The notes beneath the pieces were generated by a model. That model was given only the letters and a program-made list of their open reading frames with translations, made no database searches and was not told the DNA's origin. The translations under genes and the position numbers were made by a program. DNA of 64,000 nt. Source: Dactylellina haptotyla. Lineage: Eukaryota; Ascomycota; Orbiliomycetes; Orbiliales; Orbiliaceae. Below are positions 46,233-56,722 of this stretch, one piece after another. Numbering within the stretch: position 1 is the first letter of the stretch; each line of letters starts with the position of its first letter. Location: assembly GCA_031310005.1 (NCBI GenBank), contig CM062379.1, forward strand, positions 7,006,001 through 7,070,000. The letters are read 5' to 3'.

Positions 46233-48630
46233 ATGAATCGCACCGTCTTGAACAGTATCAGTCGCAAGTCGATACATACGCACCGGCACCGAGCACTGAG
46301 TAATCAGAACATCCGGGTACGGAATCGAAAGCTCGTTCCTTCGAACTTGTGCAGCGGAACTCCACAACTGCAACAGTTATATATCTCTGTCATCCCAAAC
46401 ACAAGTTTCAGGACCCCTTTGTTCCGTAAATCCCCACAAAACAACAATCACCACCGACTATATTCCACAATGGCCTCATCCTTGGTACAGGAAATCAAGG
46501 CGCCCAATGGGTTGACCTACAAACAGCCGATTGGATTATATATCGGAGGCGAGTTTGTCAAGTCAAAAGCCGGCAATATGCTGGAAACGACAAACCCGGC
46601 GTGAGTTCTTACGTTTCTGAGAAAATATATTTGGGAATGCTGGTTCGAATATCAATCTGACCGCTTTTTTTAAAGCACCGAGGAAGAGATTTGCAAAGTG
46701 TACGCTGCTGAAGAGGCTGATGTCGACATCGCAGTCGCTGCAGCTAGAGCAGCTTTCAAGCACTCGAGTTGGTCAGACATCGAGACTATCGAGCGAGGCA
46801 GACTGTTGTACAAACTCGCCGAGTTGATGGAACGTGACGCAAAGATTCTTGCAACTATCGAAACAATGGATAACGGCAAGCCATACTCCGTGGCTCTCGG
46901 AGATGATGTCTCGGAATGCATTAACGTATTTAGGTAATTAACAAGGGAAAATATGAATCCACAGTTCCCACTAACAAAAAAAAACATCCTTGACGCTGCT
47001 GATCTATGTTTGTTTGATGCCGTGCTAACTGGTGTGCGACAGGCATTACGCTGGCTGGGCAGACAAAATATACGGCAGGACCATTGATACATCTCCTCAG
47101 AAGTTCGCCTACGTGAGGCAGGAGCCCATTGGAGTGTGTGCTCAGGTGTGTTTCGACCCGGCGATGTGGAAAATCAACATCGCATATGTGGCTAACCGTG
47201 AATTACTAGGTGATCCCGTAAGCTTATCGTTCAATTTCGCCCGTCGAAACTTGCATTTTATTATAGGAATGCAGACTTACTAATACTGACAAAGATGGAA
47301 CTATCCTCTCCTGATGGCTGCCTGGAAGCTCGGACCAGCTCTTGCTACCGGTAATGTCGTCGTGATGAAATCTGCGGAACAGACGCCGTTATCTGTCCTG
47401 TACCTGGGCAATCTCATCAACGAGGCTGGTTTCCCACCAGGCGTTGTCAACATTCTCACTGGCTACGGCAAAACCGCCGGAGCAGCACTTGTGCAACATC
47501 TGGGTGTGGATAAGGTCCGTGATCCCATAAGGTTCCTGCAAGAATCACGATTCCCTTCCGCTTGGCGATAACGGAATTCCGATCTATTAACGCTGTGTAT
47601 CGTAGATTGCCTTTACTGGTTCCACATTCACAGGGAAGCAAATCATGAAGATGGCGGCGGTGAATTTGAAAAATATGTTGGTGAAACGCATCGACGAGGG
47701 GTTGACGTCTTGTAGCTCAGGCCTTTGCTAATATATTGAGGAATGCAGTACCCTCGAAACGGGAGGAAAGAGCCCTAACATCATCTTCGAAGACGCCGAA
47801 CTGGACCAAGCCGTCAAATGGACTCATTCTGGTATCATGAGCAACATGGGACAGGTCTGCACTGCAACCTCGAGGGTCTATGTGCAGGAGAGCATATACG
47901 ATAAATTCCTCGAAGAGTTCAAGAAATACGTAGCTGAGGTACGAATACCACGCCGTCGCTCTGCTGATTTCCGAAGGGCTTTTGAAACGCTTATACTTAA
48001 CGGTCTGATAGGTCAACGTTGTTGGAGACCCGTTCGAGGAAAAAACTTTCCAGGGCCCGCAGGTATCAAAGATTCAGTATGACAAGATATTAGGATATGT
48101 TGAAACCGGTCTCTCCGAGGGAGCAAAATTGGTTTTAGGTGGAAAGAAGCACGGTGACAAAGGATACTTCATCCAACCCACGGTTTTTGCTAATGTGGAG
48201 GACCACATGACTATATCCCGTGAAGAGATTTTTGGCCCGTTCGTCTGTCTCTCAAGTTTCAAAACAGAGCAGGAAGTGGTTGATAGAGCAAATGATACCA
48301 CGTACGGGCTGGGAGCGGCTGTGTTCACCAGGGACATCGAACGTGCCCACAAGGTAGCTGCGAAATTAGAAGCTGGAATGGTCTGGATCAACAGTTCCAA
48401 CGATTCCCACTTCGGCATCCCCTTTGGGGGTGTCAAGCAATCTGGTAAGTTATCGAAAATCGCCCCATGTCGATCACTTTAGCATCGTTTTGGATAGCAC
48501 CGTTTTCAACGGCGTACCACTAACCACTCGCATTGTATCATCAGGTATCGGCAGAGAGTTGGGAGAGTATGCTCTCCAGGCGTATACGCAAGCGAAGGCA
48601 GTTCACGTCAACCTCGGAAACAGGAAGTGA
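46233..48630 (+). CDS. Aldehyde dehydrogenase, class 1/2 type, with an 8-nt micro-exon (578 aa)
   Basis: Exons 46233-46600, 46676-46933, 47043-47145, 47210-47217, 47295-47514, 47606-47676, 47749-47938, 48012-48444 and 48545-48630. Exon 4 is only 8 nt (GTGATCCC): it supplies the conserved VIP before [11 protein letters not shown], with proper AG and GTAAGC sites on either side, and restores frame. Seen: [31 protein letters not shown], catalytic Glu in TLETGGKSP, catalytic Cys in [11 protein letters not shown] (about residue 380) and [18 protein letters not shown]. This is the NAD(P)-dependent acetaldehyde-type ALDH family. The 79-residue basic Ser/Asn-rich lead ends in LYST just before a second Met at 46470, so mitochondrial and cytosolic forms from two starts are plausible. 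Confidence 0.92.
47210..47217 (+). other. 8-nt micro-exon of the ALDH gene
   Basis: Preceded by a CTAAC branch point and TACTAG acceptor, followed by a GTAAGC donor. With it, the frame runs CAQ-VIP-WNYP, matching the invariant ALDH block; without it, the two flanking exons cannot be joined in frame with the conserved Pro present. Confidence 0.85.
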
Positions 48631-51600
48631 TCTCTGTCGGATCCAGATTTCTCTTAATGCGTCAAACTTATATGCCTCTGCATGATATAATATGCAGGTG
48701 GCTTTCTATGCTTTCTGAGACCAAAAAGTTCTGGCTCCCTCTTTGTTTGGCCGGAAGATGTTCCGGTGCAGGTTGTGATTGTTTTACTTTCCACAATGTA
48801 CCCACCATGACTTATCTCGCCCTAAAACAATTTACTTCTAAACCAATTAACGGCCAACAAATGCAACTCTTCGATGATACGCCAAGAATATCTCACTTGA
48901 AGTAGACCCGTTTCTCTCTCTCCCTTAAATGTGATACAGATTCTCAAGAAGGGACGGTAACCCTCGGCTTTGGCCTTGATTTCGATCGATCAACACAACC
49001 ACAAAAAAATGTGACGCGGATCTAGAACTTTGAACTACTTGCATGGCTGCATCCCGCGTTCGCATCGAGTTCCACAATTTGATAAAGTGAAAAGGAAAAA
49101 TAAAAATCTAGGCTCACCATAGACCAACGCGTTTCACCATGCACTTGGATAAAACAAATGTTGGATATATTAGACGGTATTAATAAATACTACATACTGG
49201 TTTATCGTACGATATCTGATTCCCTGTCGTCGATATCCTTATTTGTCCCACAACCTGCTGAATTTATCTCTTAAACCACCGACTGGTGGGATTGTCTCCC
49301 TAAATGAGTTTATGGGGCGGAACCTGGGCGTTGCTGCTTCTACCCTTGAGGCTTTCTTTTGCTTACGCTTACCCTCCCCCTGTACCCTTGGCTGGTGCCC
49401 TGTGGCTGCCATTTTTAACACCCCAGCCCGGGGTGGGGCGGTACACCTGGCCTCTTTTTCTTGTTGCTTCTGGCAAGGCGGTGCTCTAGTCACAATTTGG
49501 CATAAGTTAGACTCATTGTGATTGTCGACTGCATGCGAGCTAGGCTATCGCAATGCGAAAGGATTTCACATTGATGACTTTCAAATTTCGCCATATTAGT
49601 TCGGTGGAGAAATGTCCAAGTGAAGCCGTCTGCTTTTGGGTTTGAGGCACGGTCCGCGAAAAAAGGTAAACTGCATGCCCGTGTTTAGGTTCGCGGTCAA
49701 CCCATCCACGTCCGTAGTTTTGTTTTTCGATATCTCCACTTCGCGCAAGTTCCGGGAGCTAGGACTCCCTGATATCGGCATTGTCGTTCCTACTTGGCGT
49801 ATTTTATTGTATTTTGATAAGTTCGTTTTACCAACTACATTCAATGTTACAATGCATGGGTATTGGGAAAGAGACAATCAATTACAAAGTACTTGTTTTC
49901 TACCCTGACCCGTTCTCATCTACCATAGCTTGCGCTTGGAGTATCTGTCTTGTTGTTTCCATTTGTAAAAGACGGATGGTACGGCTGCCTTGGTTTGCTG
50001 GTGGATGTAACCAAGTACACAGGTCCTGGGAAGGGCTTGCTAGCTTATCAAATTGAATAATTAGCGACATCGTAAACCGTACGAGGCACCAAAAAACAAC
50101 AAAGTTTTCGGGTAGAAGCGTTTTGCGGTGCCCTCGCTTGAGATTTCCAACATGCAGGTAATCTGCATGGCTATGGCTTTTTTTTCCATCCCTTACCCAC
50201 TGTTCCGCCTCAGCGAACGGGTACAGGAGAGAACAAGAATTGACGACATTCGCTTGTTGTACACAACAAACACAGAAAAACAAAACGTCGCCAGGTTCTT
50301 CAGATACCCTTTTTGAAAACAAAAATAAGACACGAACGGTGGTACACACGTTGCGAGTTCGTCACACCCCGCTCAGGCTTGTTTGTCTCCCGGACTTTCT
50401 TGTGAACTGGAAACCTGGTTTGTGTTCGGTTCCTGGTGAATTTTCTGATCAGGCAGATGGCATGATTACTGCAACTGTGACAGGTATTGGCTCAGGACGA
50501 TTCGTTGACTGCAGCATCCGCATGATTTATCTTGGGGGTTACCAAAGTTCTTTTTACCATGGCTTTCTTTTGCAGATGGATCCCAAACGAAACGAAGGCG
50601 CGCCCCGCCGAAGCCAGAAGTATTATAGCACACCACTGGTGATATTATTCATTATTCCTTATTCATTTTTTCTTGCTTCGTTGATATTGATACGGATCAT
50701 TATTGTGCACAGTTACCCCTCCCGCTTTGTATCGTAGGATTCCCAAATTGCAACTACCTTGGCGAGTATCCTGACCCCTTGACCTTGTTGTCTTGAGAGT
50801 GACTGTGGTCTGCACTATGCAACAGCCGTTGGGAATGACCCTGAATCCCCTCACATTATGCAATAATTCACATTCGAGCGTGCTCATGTTATCTCTGCTT
50901 TTTTCCGTGCCCTCGATGTCGGGTTAGACCGCTGGTTTCTTTCCTTTTGGTCTTCCAGCCAAACCTCGCCGATGACGTCAAATAAAACCGAAACAAGGGT
51001 TGTTATCTTCCAAAGGGGCAGGGAAGAATATATCGGATGAAATGGAAAACACCCCAACATCGAAACCATCTAAAATCCCGTCTGCGGGCTTTTCGGTGGC
51101 TCATCAAGAAAATTCACTATTGGCAGGCTTAGTACGCTGCCGATTAAAGTCTGTGGGTTGTCAGCGTCGAGATCATGCGATATCATGAGTGCAAAAACAG
51201 ACTATCGGGAGGAGACCCGTCAGTGTGGGTGCTGGGAAACGAGCAAAACCAAATAGCCGTCACGATCATCTCGCAAAATCACCGGGGTCACTTGGGACTA
51301 GATGACGTTAGTGAACAGTGGCCTCATCAGAAACATCTGCCGTCCCGCTCACTGTTTTCACCCCTTTCCCAAACATGTTAGCTATCGCCCGTTTTCACAC
51401 TTTACAAATTTCGACTTCTTTGGTATCCCCGCCCGATAAAAAAGAAACGAACGGCTGAGGGTGATGAAGTGAGGGGAAACCGGAACGTCGGGATCCTCCC
51501 AAGAAAAGGGATAAAATAATGATCATGAGGACCGACCCCGCTGAGGTGGATCAAATCTCTCTATCCTCAAAGGAAATCACCAGAATACTGGTTGAAATAT

Positions 51601-54600
51601 ACTTAGCACTGGATGCAATATATGTCTAAGAACAGAACAAAATAGATTGTCCAGAGCAGTCTGTGGGTTCCGGAAGCTGGTAGGTTGGTCCCGGTGCATC
51701 GGTCATGCATGAAATCCAAAATACGGAACCAGCTTGGTTAGCGGCAACACGGTATATTCAATTTCAGTCTTGTCCCTTCTCTTATTTAATCTTGGATTTG
51801 CAATTGATGTGAACAATGATATTGTTAATCTATATGTGTCGAAAAGGTGGGGATCATTTTGCTGCCTTCGCTCCATGATTACCCCGAGCCCCCCAAAATT
51901 CCAAAACGCTTCAAGCACTTATGGGGCGCTGCCACAAGGGTGTAATTTCCAGAGTATCGGGTCCGAACATGGTTTCTGAAATCATAATTTGAGAGTTCAG
52001 AGATGGCGTTTTTGCTCAATATCGAGTCCCTAAGGACATCGGATCTATGAGATGTGGAGATCTCTCAAGGGTGGGGCCGGAGGGGAGGGGCAAGAGGAAT
52101 GATTCTGCACCACAAGCTTCACAAGAGTCCCGAATAGGGGGTTGTTCTTTTTTTGGGGGTGTACCCGTGGGCTGAGGGCAATGTTGGACTTCTACAACTC
52201 AGCATCGGTGTTGAGCGTTCTACATGTGAAATCAAAGATATGGAATCAGAACTGTACTTTTCAGGAAGAAATTCGGGTGGCATAAGGATACCCGTCAGGC
52301 AGAAACGAAGAGGTTTTCCTGTGAGAGTAGTTACCGGGAATCTGGGTAGAGGCGGGTGGTCTAATCGATGGGCTCCGGTGCTCGCGTATACCATGTTGCT
52401 GGTGCCACACGCCCGAAATAAATGTGAACAGTGCCAAAAAAAAAAAAAAAAAAACGTCAGCGAACCAAAACTCAGGTAAATGGGACGCAAAGCGAGATCA
52501 CGAAAGAACCAACTCACCCCCCACGAAATGTTGCTATTATCCTGGGCGAAATGAGGAAGAGATAATAACAGACAGATTATTTAGTAATTTAAGTCGAACT
52601 TGCTCTCGTCAAACAATGCTGGTTTGGGCGTGCGTGCTTGACAGCGAAAGACGCACTTTGCATCAAATTCCCATGCAAGCTGGGAGCCCACTTTTCTGCA
52701 CACAACGCTCCCGAGCGTGATGCTACTGGCTATGTGTCAGATTTTGAGGCGTTAGCAAGGATGTAATTCGGGGAACTGCAAGATCTCTTTTTGGGGGCTT
52801 TTGGTAGGTACTCGGAATGCACGCCTTCACCGGCACCTCGCATTATGCCTGCTGGTTTCCCCATCACGACTATCGTATTCTTGTTCCCTTTCACAATCCC
52901 CAGTTCTACCGGCAGCAATGATCACCATCTGGTACATTGATTTCTTGACTGATAGTGCGGCAGGATTTTCATAGAATGAGCGTGCTATCATATGCCCATC
53001 CTATAACCTAATCGTCACATTTTGGCATCATTATCTTGTCCCACAAGTTAAAGTCAAAGATCCCCCCTTGAAGATGTCATACTTTGTAGGCCAGTGGAGT
53101 TCAAGTTGGGGAAATCTAGTCTAGGGATGCAGGGAAAAGGAGCACTATGATACTTTGAGGTAAACCCGTCGACAGTGCTCCAAGACAACAGGTTGTTTTA
53201 TCTATGAAATGGTTATTACTTCCCCATTTTGATATCCAAAGGCGAGGACTTTACATAAAGTGGTTAGAATATACCCTGTCTCCACATTTCCGAATTGATA
53301 ATAAAGTCTCTGGAGTACACCCTATAGATGAGGGAAATGACAAGCATGAGCAGAACAGAGAGATGCTCTCATGATCGCAGCTCAGCAGGAAAAAGTAATC
53401 TCGTATCCCCGTACGAAAAACTTCATCATTCTCGCACGCCCCCAGAACCGATCGCAATGCCCTTGGATGAGGGCCACAGGAGTTGGGACATCCCACGTTG
53501 CGAAACCGCTTGTTTAACAACCCGTTTCCGCGCCGGCTAGTTGATTAGTGGCTTCCTCGTTTCTTCTGCCATGGTAACTTTTTCGTCTACAACTTTATCG
53601 CCTTCCAGGACGTGGGCGTGAATGGGTATCAAAGTGTATCGGCTGGGTAGCCTGGATCCGCTGTTACAAGCTGAACCGCCAAAGGCAGGACCGATGGGGA
53701 GTCTCGCACCAGCCGCGAAACTCGAGGTTGACTTTCGAGTCGAAGAAAGGTTAGTCTTTCGGGGACGACGGCAAGAAGGGCATCCTTGGGGGGGGGAAGG
53801 ATGCCTTCTCCAACTCTAGCGTGCTGAACTCGCCTGAGCTTTCGTCCAGACACTTTTCTTCTTTCTTCTGTTTCTTGCCTCCGTGTGTATTATTTGTTTA
53901 AGAAAATACTTCCAAAATCAGACTAATTCATTTCCCGAGTCGGATCCCCCCAGTGCAGTGCACCAGATGTTCAAGGCATCCCTGAAGCCAGTGTTGTTCG
54001 TGTTGTCTGGGGCGAGTCTCGAGGCCTTGTGCGGCCCCTTTGCGACCCCGGGCACGGGGCTGGCTCCCCGGTAAGGGATCGGTCGGGACGGGTTGAGCGT
54101 TGGTCAAGGCCACACACAGCCCGCTCGACGCTGAGACCCACCACACGCCGCGCGAGTCGAGGATTGCAACCAGGACGAGGCCGCCCGGATGGGAACCCTG
54201 CTCGCAAATATATCATATCATCCCCTGTGGACGAGAGAAAAAAGCACCAGGCGGAAGGGTGACCAGGTTCACTGGAAAAAGGAAGTATCCAAGTACCAGC
54301 CGGACACCAATTCGTACCAACCAGACCCTCCTGCATCAGCAAGTATCGCAGGTATCTCGCACTAGTTCAGACCCCCGTCACTCACACCAGGAAAAAATGG
54401 CACCCCATGCTCACCATTGGCAAAGAAATCGGCCACTCACCCAGCTCACAGAGTTGTGCGGTATGTGCTCGCTCACCAAGGTCCAGAGGCCTGCCCGCGC
54501 AACATATAGCCAGTGGTGTCCCACACTTCACAAACCGTCAACTTGTTTCCGTAGAGCACTCCTCTTCATTTTTTTGTTTGCCTTTCTTGTTCCTTAGAGA

Positions 54601-55234
54601 GTACACTTCGAAAAGAGAGAAAAATATTATATATTCGATATCTTCTTTTTCGTCAAAGTCCTCGTTCGTCTCGAGACTGTTCGCCGAAAGAAGATCTATC
54701 TGCATTTCATACATATACATCAATCCCATTCTCGACCATCCATCCACATCTCGCGCAAACCACTCTTTGTTCCTGCCCCCCGTTTCGCTTGCACGGGAAA
54801 ACAGTGTGTTTGCTCTTAAGTCGCAGTTCGCCTCATTGCAAATCAGTCGAAGAAGCTTGATAACAGGAAAGCCGAATACTTACGCCTGAAAATTCGGACC
54901 TTCCTTACTGCGCTCGCCATTTCCCCAGTTGACCTGCCTGGTTCCCACTTTTGCATTGAGAGCCTTCGCCTGTCCTTCCTGCCCAACCCGTGGACGACCT
55001 CCCAAGCGACAACACCACAACCAAACCCCAAACCCTGGTTGTATACGAAACTGTTCTGACGGGTTCCTTTAAAAAGTCGCGGGTTTGGCTTCTGTAATCT
55101 CCCAGTACCCTTTGTCCCCTCCTCCTCGCAGTAGGTCGCCATCTCTGCTTGGTAACCGTGAGGAGGAAGACAGCCGTCAATGTGTCCGGTGGCCTAGGCA
55201 ATTCCATGCCATACCGCTAAGGGACACAAGCTCT
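48631..55234. other. 6.6 kb gene-empty region upstream of the bZIP gene
   Basis: Both strands were read. There are many short open frames (up to 165 codons at 54100-54597) but no domain, signal peptide, splice series, transposase or reverse-transcriptase motif, and no terminal repeats. A 17-bp A-run lies near 52437-52454. The final 700 bp are pyrimidine-rich and include an open, in-frame extension of the bZIP gene back to about 55085 lacking an ATG, so a leader or upstream exon may lie there. Confidence 0.5.
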
Positions 55235-56722
55235 ATGTCGCATGCATACCCACCTCACTCACCTGCGTCCAGCAGTGACAGTAGCGACAGTAGCGACAGG
55301 AGCGACAGGCAGCATGAAGATTACAAGCACTTCGGGCAGGTGTCCGCCAGAAATGATCACCTCCAGAAATCACACGCCTACGGAGCCATGCCACACTCTC
55401 AAGGCTCTGAGATGTCGGCCCTCTCCTCGACAGCACCTAGCCCGGAACAGCGTGGTTCCAGAGCACTAGATGTTAGCAAAATGCTCAATCCCACCCCGAT
55501 CAAAAGTGATATGGGGAACGGCCCCAATCCTCGGCGCCGTAATGCGGACGAGGCTGAGCTTGATACCCCTCAGAGAATATCGAATACTCCTCAGCAGCCT
55601 CCGTTTACCAGATCTCTTCCTCCATCACCTACCGATAGGTACGACGGTTCAAAGATGAGAGACAATTCCAGCTATGGTACTTTCCCGAGGAATATCAAAC
55701 AGCCAGTTCCTCCTTCCAGCAAGCAGAGAGATGGTCCTCTTCCAATGATTGAACCCCATCAGCCTCCAAACTCCGCCATTGGAACCCCGCCTCGTCACTC
55801 AGCAACTCTAGCATCTCCAGCAACTATGCAACAGCAGGGTGGCTTCCCTTTCCCACCTATCAATGGGCAACCGCATCATGTTCAACCCTCCATGGCTACC
55901 TCTCCTGGCACTTCGCCGTTTTCAAGAGGGCCACCGCAATCTCTCTCACAAGGATACGGACACGGACAGAACAGCCCTGTCTATCCCATGAATCCACCCT
56001 TCCACGAAGGTCACTCTGCATCGCCAATGATGCATTCACTCAGCCAACCATCATATGCTAGTCTGCATATACCATCGTTGGAGGGATTGACCATCCCGGT
56101 TGATACCACAGCTGCTTCAAAGTTGGCAGATGAGAAGAGGAAGCGAAATGCTGGTGCCTCTGCTCGCTTCAGACAAAGACGCAAGGAACGGGAAAGGGAG
56201 ATGAGCTCGAGGATCGTAGAGTTGGAGACTCGTCTTAAAGTCGTGGAAGAGGAGAGAGATCATTATCGCAACTTGGCCATGAGATACGCCGGAACTCCTT
56301 TGCCCAACACCATCTCGACATCCTTGGCAAACAATGGTCAAGCGAATGCATCCCGACACAACAATCATGGCCTTCAACTATCCCCAAGAACCATGGCAAG
56401 AGCGAACCAGCAACATGTCATGAACGAAGGGCCATATACATCTCCAGCATACGCCCACGTAAGAGGAGAAGAGGCAATAGGCAGCCCTGGGATTCCTCTT
56501 GGCCGAACACTCTCCACAGAAGGCCGAAGGGTTGGCAGAGCTTACTCCGCCGGTCAAGTTTACCCTGGCGGCGTGCCAGTGGGCTCTGAGGGACCCGACC
56601 GACCTTTGGAGCCTTACATCATCAAATCTCGCAATGGCTCCCTTCATCACCCCCGACCGCAGCCGATTCCGGAACATCTTAATGGCCGGGACCAGATCAA
56701 GACCGAATGGGGCACCCGTTAG
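55235..56722 (+). CDS. bZIP transcription factor (495 aa)
   Basis: Single exon from the ATG at 55235 (MSHAYPPHSP); the frame is open upstream to about 55085 without a Met. Seen: a Ser/Asp-rich start, a long Pro/Ser/Gln-rich disordered region, a short conserved-looking block ALDVSKMLNPTPIKSD near residue 80, then the basic region KRKRNAGASARFRQRRKERE (about residues 298-317) and a zipper (IVELETRLKVVEEERDHYRNL). The Asn and the SARFRQRR core contact DNA in this family. A disordered tail follows, ending in IKTEWGTR. The basic region is of the Cys3/MeaB-like general type (Asn-x-x-x-Ser-x-Arg) but I cannot name the orthologue. The very long empty upstream region suggests complex control, as seen for developmental regulators (inference). 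Confidence 0.9.
   Translation: MSHAYPPHSPASSSDSSDSSDRSDRQHEDYKHFGQVSARNDHLQKSHAYGAMPHSQGSEMSALSSTAPSPEQRGSRALDVSKMLNPTPIKSDMGNGPNPRRRNADEAELDTPQRISNTPQQPPFTRSLPPSPTDRYDGSKMRDNSSYGTFPRNIKQPVPPSSKQRDGPLPMIEPHQPPNSAIGTPPRHSATLASPATMQQQGGFPFPPINGQPHHVQPSMATSPGTSPFSRGPPQSLSQGYGHGQNSPVYPMNPPFHEGHSASPMMHSLSQPSYASLHIPSLEGLTIPVDTTAASKLADEKRKRNAGASARFRQRRKEREREMSSRIVELETRLKVVEEERDHYRNLAMRYAGTPLPNTISTSLANNGQANASRHNNHGLQLSPRTMARANQQHVMNEGPYTSPAYAHVRGEEAIGSPGIPLGRTLSTEGRRVGRAYSAGQVYPGGVPVGSEGPDRPLEPYIIKSRNGSLHHPRPQPIPEHLNGRDQIKTEWGTR

Noticed and set aside
52437-52454. A-run that might mark a retroposed copy
   Set aside because: No coding remnant upstream and no target-site duplication; treated as a homopolymer.
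54100-54597. 165-codon frame upstream of the bZIP gene
   Set aside because: No features; could at most be leader sequence of the bZIP transcript.
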